A DNA stretch of 45,340 nt, taken from positions 1 through 45,340 of the forward strand of contig CAJBBV010000113.1 in assembly GCA_903951405.1 (NCBI GenBank). The letters are read 5' to 3'. The stretch comes from an uncultured bacterium (GTDB lineage Bacteria > Bacteroidota > Bacteroidia > Chitinophagales > Chitinophagaceae). Positions 9,692 through 19,807 of this stretch are shown here, piece by piece. Made by a program: the position numbers and the translations under genes. Every line of letters starts with the position of its first letter. Position 1 is the stretch's first letter. The notes under the pieces are model-generated. The model was not told the DNA's origin. It worked only from the letters and a program-made list of their open reading frames with translations, and searched no databases.

Positions 9692-10357
9692 ATGAATACG
9701 TTGGGAAGGAAGTATCTGCTTTTTTTATTTTTATCATTGTGTTCCCATTTCACATTTTCACAACCCTTTAAGGATGCTATTCTTGAATTTCAACGAATGG
9801 ATAGCATCTCAATGCCGAAGAAGGGAAGTATACTTTTTGTTGGCAGCTCATCATTCACGAATTGGAAAGATGTACAAGATTATTTTCCAACTTACCCAAT
9901 TATTAATAGGGGATTTGGGGGTTCATCATTGCCTGATGTAATTCGCTATGCCCAAGAAACAATAATTAAGTATGCTCCAAAACAGATTTATATCTATTGT
10001 GGTGAGAATGATATAGCGGCAGATCCCTCTATTTCTGCTGATACCATACTCAATCGATTTAAAATAGTATATACGATCATTAGAAAACAATTAAAGAAAA
10101 ATACGCCCATAGTATATGTATCAATGAAGCCTAGTCTTGCTCGATGGAATTATGAGAGTAAGATTGTTGAAGCGAATGGGCTGATAAAGCAATTTATTGA
10201 GACTCAAAAAAATATTCTTTTTCTAGACGTGCACAACCCAATGCTTAATCTAGACGGCATGGTAAAATCAGATATTTTTCTAGAAGACCAGTTGCATATG
10301 AATGCGAAAGGATACACAATATGGCAGGGTATTATTGCGCCAACACTTTCTAGGTAG
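9692..10357 (+). CDS. SGNH/GDSL-type hydrolase, secreted
   Basis: ILFVGSSSFTNW; NRGFGGSSLPD; YCGENDIA; DQLHMNAKGY. Confidence 0.88.
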   Translation: MNTLGRKYLLFLFLSLCSHFTFSQPFKDAILEFQRMDSISMPKKGSILFVGSSSFTNWKDVQDYFPTYPIINRGFGGSSLPDVIRYAQETIIKYAPKQIYIYCGENDIAADPSISADTILNRFKIVYTIIRKQLKKNTPIVYVSMKPSLARWNYESKIVEANGLIKQFIETQKNILFLDVHNPMLNLDGMVKSDIFLEDQLHMNAKGYTIWQGIIAPTLSR

Positions 10358-10401
10358 TAATAATAGAACTGACGATAGACTTACTCCTACGCTTCTTATT
10401 T

Positions 10402-10923
10402 CTAATAATTTTTATACTGTGCAGGATCGAAAGCGTGTGGACTCCATTGGTCTAGAAATTCAATAATTTTATCTTTATTGTACGATTTTCCTTGTTCTAA
10501 GTAAGCGCTGTTTTGTGTATGCAGTTGTTCTCCATTTTTATTTAAGATGATAAAAACGGGAAATCCAAAGCGTTGTGGGAATTTAAATTCAGCTAATATT
10601 TTTTTATTGAGATTCTCTTGACTATAATTCAAGTGGTATACAATATAGTTAGTATTTATTGCTGAGTCTAGTTGTGCGTCTTTTGTTACAAATTCATTGA
10701 ATAATTTACACCAGCTACACCAGTTGCCTCCAATTTGTACAAAAACATTTTTGCCTTCTTTTTTTGCTTTTGCCAATACAACTTTTAATGCTGAGTCTGC
10801 ATTTTCATATGGGCTGTAGAGCTTGAATGTTGTAGTTGATGATGGCGCTATCGTTACAGAATCTTGAGATTTTGAATAGGAGAGTAGCATTGTTGAAAAG
10901 AGGAGACAAAAGATATATTTCAT
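10402..10923 (-). CDS. Thioredoxin-fold protein, exported
   Basis: Signal peptide; VFVQIGGNWCSWCKLFNEF with CSWC active site. Confidence 0.85.
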   Translation of the reverse strand: MKYIFCLLFSTMLLSYSKSQDSVTIAPSSTTTFKLYSPYENADSALKVVLAKAKKEGKNVFVQIGGNWCSWCKLFNEFVTKDAQLDSAINTNYIVYHLNYSQENLNKKILAEFKFPQRFGFPVFIILNKNGEQLHTQNSAYLEQGKSYNKDKIIEFLDQWSPHAFDPAQYKNY

Positions 10924-11101
10924 AGAATTAATTTTACTTGTTTCAATACCTAAGTGTATGTATCAAATTTAAGTATGAAAGTTGGATTAATTACATTTAG
11001 CATATCCCAAGTTCATATTATACTAATTCCATTGCCATGAATTTATTAACTTACTTGAGTAAAGCACGACAGAAATTTTCATTCATCTATAAATAGAGGG
11101 T

Positions 11102-13237
11102 ATGCAACTATACAAAAGACATATTTTATCTTTCATCTTTTCAATACTATTTGTTTTATCGCAGGCTCAACCAGTAAAATGGGTTGAAGCTTACCCAGGC
11201 GTTTGGAAGGCTTCAATAGGAAAACCTGAATCATTTAATTTACTCAGTGTAGCTAATGTTGCGCCAAACAAGGAGGCGCTTGGTAGATTGGGGAAGTCCT
11301 CTTTCCCATTGAAAAAAACTGATATTGAAATGAAAGTGGTAGATGGCAAAACATATTTGCGGTTTCCACTTGAAGTTGGTGAGCAGCTTTTTGGTTTCGG
11401 TCTAAATTTTCAAAAAGTATTGCAGAGAGGAAATATAATGGAGCTTCATGTAGATCATTATGGAGGGGTGGATAACGGCCGAACACATTCACCAACACCA
11501 TTCTATGTTTCTTCAAAGGGATATGGGGTGTTCATCAATTCCGCTCGTTATATAAAAGTTTGGGCTGGAACAGCAGTGAGAAAAGATAGTCCTGAGTTTC
11601 CCGAACCCAGGGATCGTAATCTAGACCCCAATTGGTCAGCTGCTCCTTACTCAGATGCCGTTGAAATGTTAGTGCCTGCTGCAGGCGTAGAGTTGTATGT
11701 CTTTGGCGGTTCACAACCGTTGGAGGCTGTTCAACGATTTAATTTATTCAACGGAGGTGGATGTCTGCCGCCAAGATGGGGATTAGGGTTTACACAACGG
11801 ATTAAAACATTATATACTTCTGACGATGCAGAAAATGAGGTTAAGCTTTTTGAAGAAAAAGGATATCCTTTAGACATCCTTGGTTTAGAACCGGGCTGGC
11901 AAAGTAAATCCTATCCAGGTTCATTTTCTTGGGATCGTTCTCGGTTTCCTGATCCCGCTTCATTTGCACATCGTTTGCTAGATAAAGGGGTGCGATTAAA
12001 TTTATGGATAAATCCTTATGTGTCACCTAGTGCACCTTTTTATAAGGAGATAAAACCATATACCAGTTCACATACGGTATGGCTTGGAAACATAGTTGAC
12101 TTTACTATTCCCAAAGCGCGTGATATTTTCTTTAATCATTTGAAAAAAAATCAATTAGACATTGGTATAAGTGGCTATAAGATTGACGAAATTGACGGAT
12201 ATGATAATTGGCTTTGGCCGGATGTAGCCACTTTCCCATCGGGCATTAGTGCTGAGCAGATGAGGCAAACCTATGGACTTCTGTCGCAGCGTTATTCGTT
12301 TGATATGTTTCAAAAAATGAATAAAAGGACCTATGGATTAATTCGTGCATCTAATGCTGGTGGTGTTTCTTTTCCTTATGTAATTTATAATGATTACTAT
12401 GATCATAAGAACTTCGTCACAGCGTTAATCAATAGTAGTTTTTCAGGTGTATTGTGGACACCAGAAGTTCGGTCATCTGAATCATCGGAAGAATGGTTAA
12501 GAAGATTTCAATCCAATGTATTTTCTCCATTGGCTATGATCAATGCATGGTCTGATGGGACTAAGCCATGGACATTTGGAGATGTGGAGGAATATGTAAA
12601 GGAGTATGCTTTGTTGCGAATGAAAATGATGCCTTATTGGTATTCAGAATTTGCAAAATATCATTTTGAAGGAACTCCTCCTTTTAGGGCGATGAATTTA
12701 GAAAATGGGTTTATGCAATCCTTAGATACTAAAGAAACCAATGCATTGAACTATGCAGAGGCAACTCATAGCGATATGAAGGATCAATATATGGCTGGAG
12801 AGAACTTGGTTGTTGCGCCCATGTTTACTGGCGAGATTCAACGTTCTGTTGTACTTCCAAAAGGCAACTGGTATGATTTTTATACAGGAGAATATGTTGG
12901 CAATGGTGAAGTTATTACAGTCCAACCGGGGTTATCTAAGATGCCTGTCTTTGTAAAAGATGGAGGAATAATTCCAATGATGCCAGCCATACTTCATTCA
13001 CCTAAACCTGGTCAACAGGTAAACTTAGAAATTCGTTACTATGGGAAGAAGCCTAGTACATATATGTTGTATGACGATGATGGTACTACATTTGATTACC
13101 AAAAAGGTCAATATAGTTGGCGTAAAATAAAGTTTGATATAAATGCGGTTGGTGAAATGGTTGGTTCAATTTCTGATCCTGTTGTGGGTAAGCCGAATTC
13201 ATTTAATAATATCAGCTATGTTTATATGACAAAGTAA
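11102..13237 (+). CDS. Glycoside hydrolase family 31 protein, secreted
   Basis: Signal peptide; WGLGFTQRIKTLYTSDD, LGLEPGWQSKSYPGSFSWD, GYKIDEIDGYD, C-terminal YMLYDDDGTTFDYQKGQYSWRKI. Confidence 0.9.
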   Translation: MQLYKRHILSFIFSILFVLSQAQPVKWVEAYPGVWKASIGKPESFNLLSVANVAPNKEALGRLGKSSFPLKKTDIEMKVVDGKTYLRFPLEVGEQLFGFGLNFQKVLQRGNIMELHVDHYGGVDNGRTHSPTPFYVSSKGYGVFINSARYIKVWAGTAVRKDSPEFPEPRDRNLDPNWSAAPYSDAVEMLVPAAGVELYVFGGSQPLEAVQRFNLFNGGGCLPPRWGLGFTQRIKTLYTSDDAENEVKLFEEKGYPLDILGLEPGWQSKSYPGSFSWDRSRFPDPASFAHRLLDKGVRLNLWINPYVSPSAPFYKEIKPYTSSHTVWLGNIVDFTIPKARDIFFNHLKKNQLDIGISGYKIDEIDGYDNWLWPDVATFPSGISAEQMRQTYGLLSQRYSFDMFQKMNKRTYGLIRASNAGGVSFPYVIYNDYYDHKNFVTALINSSFSGVLWTPEVRSSESSEEWLRRFQSNVFSPLAMINAWSDGTKPWTFGDVEEYVKEYALLRMKMMPYWYSEFAKYHFEGTPPFRAMNLENGFMQSLDTKETNALNYAEATHSDMKDQYMAGENLVVAPMFTGEIQRSVVLPKGNWYDFYTGEYVGNGEVITVQPGLSKMPVFVKDGGIIPMMPAILHSPKPGQQVNLEIRYYGKKPSTYMLYDDDGTTFDYQKGQYSWRKIKFDINAVGEMVGSISDPVVGKPNSFNNISYVYMTK

Positions 13238-13273
13238 TGTCTAGAATTCAACTATTACATTTTTTGTTCCAAG

Positions 13274-14083
13274 TTACATTGATAGCTCATTTATCTTTTC
13301 AGTTGGATTCATGATATAAGTAAGCATTGATCCATCTTTATAAAGTTCTACAATACGGTATCCTTTATAGTCTGTACCCCAACTTCCTCCAATATGACTA
13401 TCGAAAAGATAAGGGATATTGTCTTGCCACTTTACATTGTCTTGATCATGCTCATGACCATGGAATACAGCTTTGATGTTTTTATATTGTTTAACTAAGT
13501 GTTGAAACTCCATTGAATTTACTGCATTCGGTGTCCAATTGATAGGAGGAATATGAAAGAATAGAAATATATTTTCTGATTTTTCATATTGTTTTAATTT
13601 TTGAGATAGCCATGTAATATCTGGACTAAGGTATTCTCCTTTTTCATTTGATGTATTGCCAAATAAGAGTACATTATTTTTAAGAACAATATCATAGTTC
13701 AGTGGCAATCCCCAGGTTTTTTCCCAAAGTTCAGGACTTGCAATATCATGATTTCCCTTTGTTACATAATAAGGGAACTCAAAATTATCGAGTGATTTTT
13801 TGGCATCTCCTAAGAACTCAATATTGTCGTGGATGATGTCTCCATTCATAACGCCAAAATCAAATGATTTTACTTTGTGCATTTGGTTAATATGGCTAAC
13901 TGCTGTATCGTAAAATTCCTTGTATAATGTACCTGGCTGGCCGAAATGTCCATCAGAAGCAATAACAAATCGCAGGGCTAATTTTTTGTTTGCAAATTCA
14001 CTTAAGTCATGTGCAAAAACTGATTTTCCATTTACTAGAAGGACTGCAACAGAAATTTGTTTAATAAAATGCCGACGATTCAT
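13274..14083 (-). CDS. Metallophosphoesterase with Tat-type signal
   Basis: MNRRHFIKQISVAVLLVNG; VIASDGHFG, MNGDIIHD, TKGNHDI, FHGHEHDQ metal-binding blocks. Confidence 0.9.
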   Translation of the reverse strand: MNRRHFIKQISVAVLLVNGKSVFAHDLSEFANKKLALRFVIASDGHFGQPGTLYKEFYDTAVSHINQMHKVKSFDFGVMNGDIIHDNIEFLGDAKKSLDNFEFPYYVTKGNHDIASPELWEKTWGLPLNYDIVLKNNVLLFGNTSNEKGEYLSPDITWLSQKLKQYEKSENIFLFFHIPPINWTPNAVNSMEFQHLVKQYKNIKAVFHGHEHDQDNVKWQDNIPYLFDSHIGGSWGTDYKGYRIVELYKDGSMLTYIMNPTEKINELSM

Positions 14084-14165
14084 GAGGCTTTAATTAGGTG
14101 AATAATATCATCAATTTACATCATTCCGTAAATCTATTCACCTTTTAACTCTGTAAAAAATCGGA

Positions 14166-14882
14166 CTAATTAGTAAATACTTTCTTTAAAATATCTGTCA
14201 CCCTAGCAACAGGATCATGCCGGATGTTTTTTTCTTCAATTGCAATTTGTAGGAATATTCCTTGCAATGCCCTTTCCGTAACATATCCTGTTAGGTCTGG
14301 GTTTATTTTCTGTGGACTGAATTTATTGTATGAATTCATTACCGTTGTCCAATATTTTGTTGCCCCTACTTTTTCGAGGGATGCTTCTATAATTGGTTTG
14401 AACGCTGTGGTTAATTGCGTTGTGGTTTTATTTCTTAAGTAACCTGTAGCTGCAGTGTCTTGTCCGTTGAGCAGACCTAGGGCATCTTGAACAGACATGT
14501 CTTTAATGGCGCTAATAAAAATGGGTGTTGCCTGTTTAACCGCATCTTCTGCCCCCCTATTCATGGTGAGAATGGCATCATCTACCTGCTTCCCTAATCC
14601 AAAGCCGCGTAATGTTTTTTCAACTTTTTGAGCTTCAGCGGGCATCAATATTTTTAATGCCTCATTTTTAAAAAACCCATCTTCTTTCGATAAGACTGCA
14701 GTTCCTTTTTCAGCGCCAATAGACAGGGCTTCTTTGAGTCCACTAATAATATCATCATTCCCTAATCCACTCCCTTTGCCTGCTACTGCATTTTTTGCTT
14801 TATTAAGTAACCCTTTTATGTTTTGTGCCTGTGATAGGTTAAATACGAGAAGCGAGGAGAGAATGAGTATAAAATGTTTCAT
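14166..14882 (-). CDS. DUF4197 family protein, exported
   Basis: Signal peptide; DDIISGLKEALSIGAEKGTAVLSKEDGFFKNEALKILMPAEAQKVEKTLR... Confidence 0.85.
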   Translation of the reverse strand: MKHFILILSSLLVFNLSQAQNIKGLLNKAKNAVAGKGSGLGNDDIISGLKEALSIGAEKGTAVLSKEDGFFKNEALKILMPAEAQKVEKTLRGFGLGKQVDDAILTMNRGAEDAVKQATPIFISAIKDMSVQDALGLLNGQDTAATGYLRNKTTTQLTTAFKPIIEASLEKVGATKYWTTVMNSYNKFSPQKINPDLTGYVTERALQGIFLQIAIEEKNIRHDPVARVTDILKKVFTN

Positions 14883-14963
14883 GTTATTGTTGTTCTAAGA
14901 ATTCAAAGTTAGAAATATCCATGTTAAGGAAAATAGAATGATAGAGGGTAGGAAAGATTTTGA

Positions 14964-14995
14964 ATAAAAAAACCCCTTGCAGAAAGCAAGGAGTT
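14964..14995 (-). terminator. Intrinsic terminator downstream of the ThuA-fusion operon
   Basis: Minus-strand AACTCCTTGC-TTTCT-GCAAGGGGTT followed by TTTTT: 10-bp stem with one G-T wobble and T-tract. Confidence 0.85.
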
Positions 14996-15025
14996 GAATT
15001 ATAGGTTGTTTGCTTATAAGATACC

Positions 15026-18000
15026 TTATTTGGTCACTTTCATAATGCCATTCATAAGAGTCCAATGTCCTGGGAAACTACATAGGTAGGGGTAGTCTCC
15101 AACTATAGAAGGCGCTTTGAATGTTAGCTTAAATGATTGACCGGGATTAACAAGCGTACTAGAGAACAATACTTCTGGCATTGTCGGGACAAAGTTTTTC
15201 TCAGATCCTTTTGGGTCTTTAATCATTTTATCACCTGCCTGTCCAACTTTAGATAGCATCTTTGGTTTTACGATTACGAAGTTGTGTTGCATAGCATCAG
15301 GATTTTCAAAGGTGATTTCAACTGTTTGTCCAGCCTTTACCGTAAATTCTTTCTTGTCAAATTTCATAGCTTCTTTGATTGTCTTGATGACTATCTTTTT
15401 TAAGTCTAGTGCTGGGGTTGCAGGTGCTATCACATTCCAGGCTGTTAGAATTTTTGTAAGCCGTTCATTTTGGTTATTATTTAAGCTTGCTAAGAATGTT
15501 TTATCTGACGCCTTCAACTTACTATTTTTTACTTCATAATTCCATCCATTAGAAATTGCTTTGATAACGGTATTTTTTCCTTCAATATCTAATGATTGTG
15601 ATTTTCTGATCAAGGCAACCAATGAATCGATAGGAGCAACAGATGCATAGCTTCTGATTGCTCTTTCCATAGAGAATGATTGCATGTCTGGCGGCAATAA
15701 GAAGCTTATTTGTTTGCTGGCAAAGTTGTTATTTTTATTGCCTTCTGTTATTTCATTTGTTTTATCAATATCTATGTATAGATTGTAATCTCCTACGATA
15801 TCGGTTGAAAAACTAATGTTTCCAACCCAAGGACCGTTTAGTGTTTGGGTGATTGAAATTGTTTCGCCAGCCTTTACTCCATCTTTGAAGTTTCTGCTAT
15901 ATAAATCGATTTTACTTCCCATCCCTTCGAATCGAATATTTAATGGGATGAAGACATCTTTTTTAAGGTCTTTAGAGCCTTGGTTTTTCACTTCTACCGT
16001 TACATAAATTCTTTCTCTAACGGCAGGATTTGAAGGAACAATTTTGATATTGCTCACTACGAGATCAATCCCTTCAGATTTTTTTTCCAATTTAGCTGTT
16101 TCTATTTTTTTTGCCATATTCATATGATCATGAGACATTGCTTCATGTGACATTGGTTTTGAAGATGCTTTTTGGATTTGTATATCGAGTTGTTTCTTCA
16201 TCAACTTTCCCCCATTTGCAGTTAGTAAACAAGCAAATGCATCAGGAAGCCATCTGTCATCTGCATCTTTTGTATTGTTTAATTTCTCCATCACTATTTT
16301 TTCAGCAGCTTCATCTAGTGGTGATTTAGAAAGCAGTAGAACTGAATTCATTACAACCAATGGGTCTTTATCATTTAACAGATTCAGCCCCATGATTTTA
16401 TCTACTGATGAGGAATTAAATTCCATTGTTTTTATTGCATTTTTTCTAACATCAGCACATGGGTGTTTAAGTGCAATATCTAGTGTTGCAGCATCCAAAG
16501 CATTTAAGCCCTTCAATGTCCATAGTGCATGAATTGCAGGTGCATTGATTCCAATTTCATCAACAGAATAGTCTTTCACCATATCTATCAATTTGCCTAC
16601 AACATCTTGTTTGCCCCGTTCTACCAGCATGCGCTGAGCGTGCATGCGCCAAAACATGTTGTCATTTTTCAATGCTGCTAAAAGTCCATCTACATTGTTT
16701 TCTGAAAGCATTAATGGAGCGTATTTAGGGGCATTTTTGTAGGATACCCTATAAATTCTTCCATGGGTGAAATCGCGTAGATCAGTTTGGTAAGCATTAC
16801 CAAAACCATTGTCATAGCCTTCAGGAACTGGGTTATGTTGAATGATGTAGCTATACCAGTCGGCTACCCAAACAGCACCATCTGGACCTACTTCAGCAAA
16901 TACAGGCGAGAACCATTCGTCAGCACCGGCCATAAGATTGAAGCTTTCTTCATCAGAGAAATCTGTTCCATTTTTCACCATGCTATTTTGATGAAGGATA
17001 TGTCCGGTAGGTTCAGATACAAATGCAATTTTGTTCCAATATTTTTTAGGGAAGGCTCTCGCTGTATAAAAGTTTTGTCCTGCCGCAGCGGTAAAACCTC
17101 CAAATGCATCAACCTGCCTTACTTTTTCTGTAATGGGCTTCATGTCACGATGAGTATCAGTGCTTCTACTTCCATTTTCAACATATTTTGCTGAATTGAA
17201 ATAAGTATGTGGGATGGCCATATACCAACCATGTGAGTTGTTTGCTGTTGAGCCAAATACATCATTGGTTTCGTTGAACGAAAATCCCCAAGTATTGTTT
17301 GATGTACTTGTCATCCACTGCAGGTCACTTCCATCTGGTTTAAATCTATAAAATGCTTGCCAAAAACGTAGTGAATCTGCATTCCCAAATTTTCCTTCAA
17401 AGCCAGAGTAGCCAACACATCCCCATATCCAGTTGTCAAATCCATAGTGTAGGTTGGAAGGACCTGCATGCGTATCTTCTGTTCCAAAGCCACTAAATAA
17501 AATTTTTCGAAGGTCTGCTTTGCCATCTCCGTCAGTATCTTTTAAAAATAGCATATGTGGTGCTTGAGATACAATAAGACCTCCATTGGCAAATACCATA
17601 CCCGTTGGTATACTCAATCCATCTGCAAATTTTGTGAACTTATCTGCTTTGCCATCATTGTCTGTGTCTTCACATCGTAAGACATAATCGCTTCCACCAC
17701 TTTCTTTTCGTTCATTAGGATAATCTTTTGTAATCAATACATAAAGACGTCCTTGTTCATCCCAACTTAATGCAATAGGGTGCATTACATTCGGTTCTGA
17801 AGCGAACATTTCTAATTTAAAATCAACTGGTATTTGGATGTGTTTGATGGATTCATTAGGGGATAGTGGTAATTGTTGATATTGCACACCAGGCCTTTGC
17901 TCGTAATTTGGAAGTTTTGCAACTCTATATTCAAATGCCTTTGGGTTTCTTGCATTAAAGGATGCTAGTGCCTCATCATTCACTGTCCAAAGAATTGCAT

Positions 18001-18676
18001 TATAAAGGAGTTGTTGAAAACCTTCTTGACTCCAGGTCCTTTCGTCATGACCATAGGCCGTGTAGAATATTTTTCCTTTGCCATAGGTTCTTGTCCATGT
18101 ATAGGGTTCTGTTTTTTCACCAGGTTTGTCATTACGTTGATCTGCTTTGATTTCTCTTACTGCCAATACATTATTATCAGGTTGAAGTTGGCTATGGAGG
18201 TATGTTTCATCGTATCCGGTAAACGATTTTAGGTTTTGCATAATTGGATGAGTTGGCTGAACGGTTTCCGTTTTTATCGAATCCATTCTATGTCGCCAAA
18301 ATTGCCCACCTACTAGTTTTATGTATTCAGATGAATTTCGGAAGCAATAAGAGGCACAATGAATAGGTAGGAACCCTTTGCCTGATGCAACAAAATCTAA
18401 CAATGATTTTTCTGCTGCAGGAGGCAGTGAATCCCAATTCGCAAAAATCATTAGTGCATCGTATTTATTTAAAGTAGTTGGATTCAAATCATCTAAATCA
18501 TTTGAATACGTGAAGTTTATTCCTTTTGGGCCAAGTGCGGCCATAAGTGTTGGAAGTCTTTCTATGGGTACATGATGACCATCATCACCTAGAAATAATA
18601 TTTCTAATCTTCTTCCTTCTTGTGCAAATACATTAACTGTGGTAATTAAGAGAACGGCAAGTAATAATTTTTTCAT
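15026..18676 (-). CDS. Exported multidomain protein: ThuA-like + PVC-type dehydrogenase propeller + HEAT-like + CARDB-like + C-terminal cupredoxin
   Basis: ThuA-like LEILFLGDDGHH...GFLPIHCASYCF; propeller LEMFASEPNVMHPIALSWDEQGRLYVL; CARDB-like IYVTVEVKNQGSKDL...GDYNLYIDIDKTNEI; cupredoxin MQHNFVIV...YLCSFPGHWTLMNGIM. Confidence 0.88.
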   Translation of the reverse strand: MKKLLLAVLLITTVNVFAQEGRRLEILFLGDDGHHVPIERLPTLMAALGPKGINFTYSNDLDDLNPTTLNKYDALMIFANWDSLPPAAEKSLLDFVASGKGFLPIHCASYCFRNSSEYIKLVGGQFWRHRMDSIKTETVQPTHPIMQNLKSFTGYDETYLHSQLQPDNNVLAVREIKADQRNDKPGEKTEPYTWTRTYGKGKIFYTAYGHDERTWSQEGFQQLLYNAILWTVNDEALASFNARNPKAFEYRVAKLPNYEQRPGVQYQQLPLSPNESIKHIQIPVDFKLEMFASEPNVMHPIALSWDEQGRLYVLITKDYPNERKESGGSDYVLRCEDTDNDGKADKFTKFADGLSIPTGMVFANGGLIVSQAPHMLFLKDTDGDGKADLRKILFSGFGTEDTHAGPSNLHYGFDNWIWGCVGYSGFEGKFGNADSLRFWQAFYRFKPDGSDLQWMTSTSNNTWGFSFNETNDVFGSTANNSHGWYMAIPHTYFNSAKYVENGSRSTDTHRDMKPITEKVRQVDAFGGFTAAAGQNFYTARAFPKKYWNKIAFVSEPTGHILHQNSMVKNGTDFSDEESFNLMAGADEWFSPVFAEVGPDGAVWVADWYSYIIQHNPVPEGYDNGFGNAYQTDLRDFTHGRIYRVSYKNAPKYAPLMLSENNVDGLLAALKNDNMFWRMHAQRMLVERGKQDVVGKLIDMVKDYSVDEIGINAPAIHALWTLKGLNALDAATLDIALKHPCADVRKNAIKTMEFNSSSVDKIMGLNLLNDKDPLVVMNSVLLLSKSPLDEAAEKIVMEKLNNTKDADDRWLPDAFACLLTANGGKLMKKQLDIQIQKASSKPMSHEAMSHDHMNMAKKIETAKLEKKSEGIDLVVSNIKIVPSNPAVRERIYVTVEVKNQGSKDLKKDVFIPLNIRFEGMGSKIDLYSRNFKDGVKAGETISITQTLNGPWVGNISFSTDIVGDYNLYIDIDKTNEITEGNKNNNFASKQISFLLPPDMQSFSMERAIRSYASVAPIDSLVALIRKSQSLDIEGKNTVIKAISNGWNYEVKNSKLKASDKTFLASLNNNQNERLTKILTAWNVIAPATPALDLKKIVIKTIKEAMKFDKKEFTVKAGQTVEITFENPDAMQHNFVIVKPKMLSKVGQAGDKMIKDPKGSEKNFVPTMPEVLFSSTLVNPGQSFKLTFKAPSIVGDYPYLCSFPGHWTLMNGIMKVTK

Positions 18677-18688
18677 GTAGTGTATTTT

Positions 18689-19807
18689 CTAGATCGTGAA
18701 GTAATTAGGTAAGTTCATAATTTTTCCACCTTGCATAGCTGATTCATGTGCTAAGATGCCAACAGAAGTCCAGTTAGCAGATTGTGCTGCATTTGGAAAT
18801 GGGTCTCTGTCTTCTATTATTGCCATGACAAATTCATGTGCTAGATGAGGATGAGAGCCTCCATGTCCTGCTCCTTGTGTAAAGCTTAGGTGTGTATTTT
18901 CTGCTACATCATACACTCCTTTTGTTGTGAAGTCTCTGATTTCTTCTGGCAGAAGGTGAGCGTAGTCTGGCACTTTTACTTTTTTCGGGATTTCATGTTC
19001 AGGTAGTTTGGCTGTGTGGAGTACATGTTCTTCATCCTCGATTAATGCCCATTCGAATGATTTTTTTGAACCATATACTTCAAAGCTTTCTCGATATTGA
19101 CGGGCAACATCAAAAAGAGAGCGGTATACATAGGCACTGAGGTCGCTGTTTTTGAATTTGATGTGCGCAGATTCAACTGCGAAAGGCGAGTTATGAATTT
19201 TTGCTAATTCTTCTCGAATGGTTCCTGATCCAAAACACGAAACATATTCAGCTTCAAGTTTTAGTAGCCCTGCAACTGGTCCAACGCAATGCGTTGCATA
19301 ATGCATTGGAGGTAGCCCTGGCCAGTAGTCAGGCCATCCATCCATATCTTGCTGATGAGATGCTTTTAAGAATTGCACTTTACCTAGTTCACCTTTTTCG
19401 TGAAGTTCTTTTACAAATAGAAACTCTCTAGCATAGACTACAGTTTCCATCATCATGTATTTCTTTCCAGTTTCTTTACATGCTTTAACAATTTTCATAC
19501 AATCTTCAATGCTAGTAGCCATGGGCACAGTGCAGGCTACATGCTTTCCGGCGTATAACGCTTTTAATGATTGCTCAGCATGATTGGGGATTGGGGAGTT
19601 GATGTGAACAGCATCTATATTCGGATCTTTTAGTAACTCATCATAGTCTGAGTATCTTTTCTCAATACCAAATGCATCTCCAATTGCGTTTAATTTTTCT
19701 TCGTTGCGTTGACAAATGGCATACATATTAGTATGTGGATGTCTTTGGTAGATAGGAATAAATTCAGAACCAAATCCAAGGCCAACAATGGCGATGTTAA
19801 TTTTCAT
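18689..19807 (-). CDS. Gfo/Idh/MocA family oxidoreductase (no signal peptide)
   Basis: INIAIVGLGFGSEF; DAVHINSPIPNHAEQSLKALYAGKHVACTVPMATS; overlaps upstream gene by 11 bp. Confidence 0.9.
   Translation of the reverse strand: MKINIAIVGLGFGSEFIPIYQRHPHTNMYAICQRNEEKLNAIGDAFGIEKRYSDYDELLKDPNIDAVHINSPIPNHAEQSLKALYAGKHVACTVPMATSIEDCMKIVKACKETGKKYMMMETVVYAREFLFVKELHEKGELGKVQFLKASHQQDMDGWPDYWPGLPPMHYATHCVGPVAGLLKLEAEYVSCFGSGTIREELAKIHNSPFAVESAHIKFKNSDLSAYVYRSLFDVARQYRESFEVYGSKKSFEWALIEDEEHVLHTAKLPEHEIPKKVKVPDYAHLLPEEIRDFTTKGVYDVAENTHLSFTQGAGHGGSHPHLAHEFVMAIIEDRDPFPNAAQSANWTSVGILAHESAMQGGKIMNLPNYFTI

Noticed and set aside
16787-17194. Antisense 135-aa ORF within the ThuA-fusion gene
   Set aside because: Shadow of a well-supported coding frame
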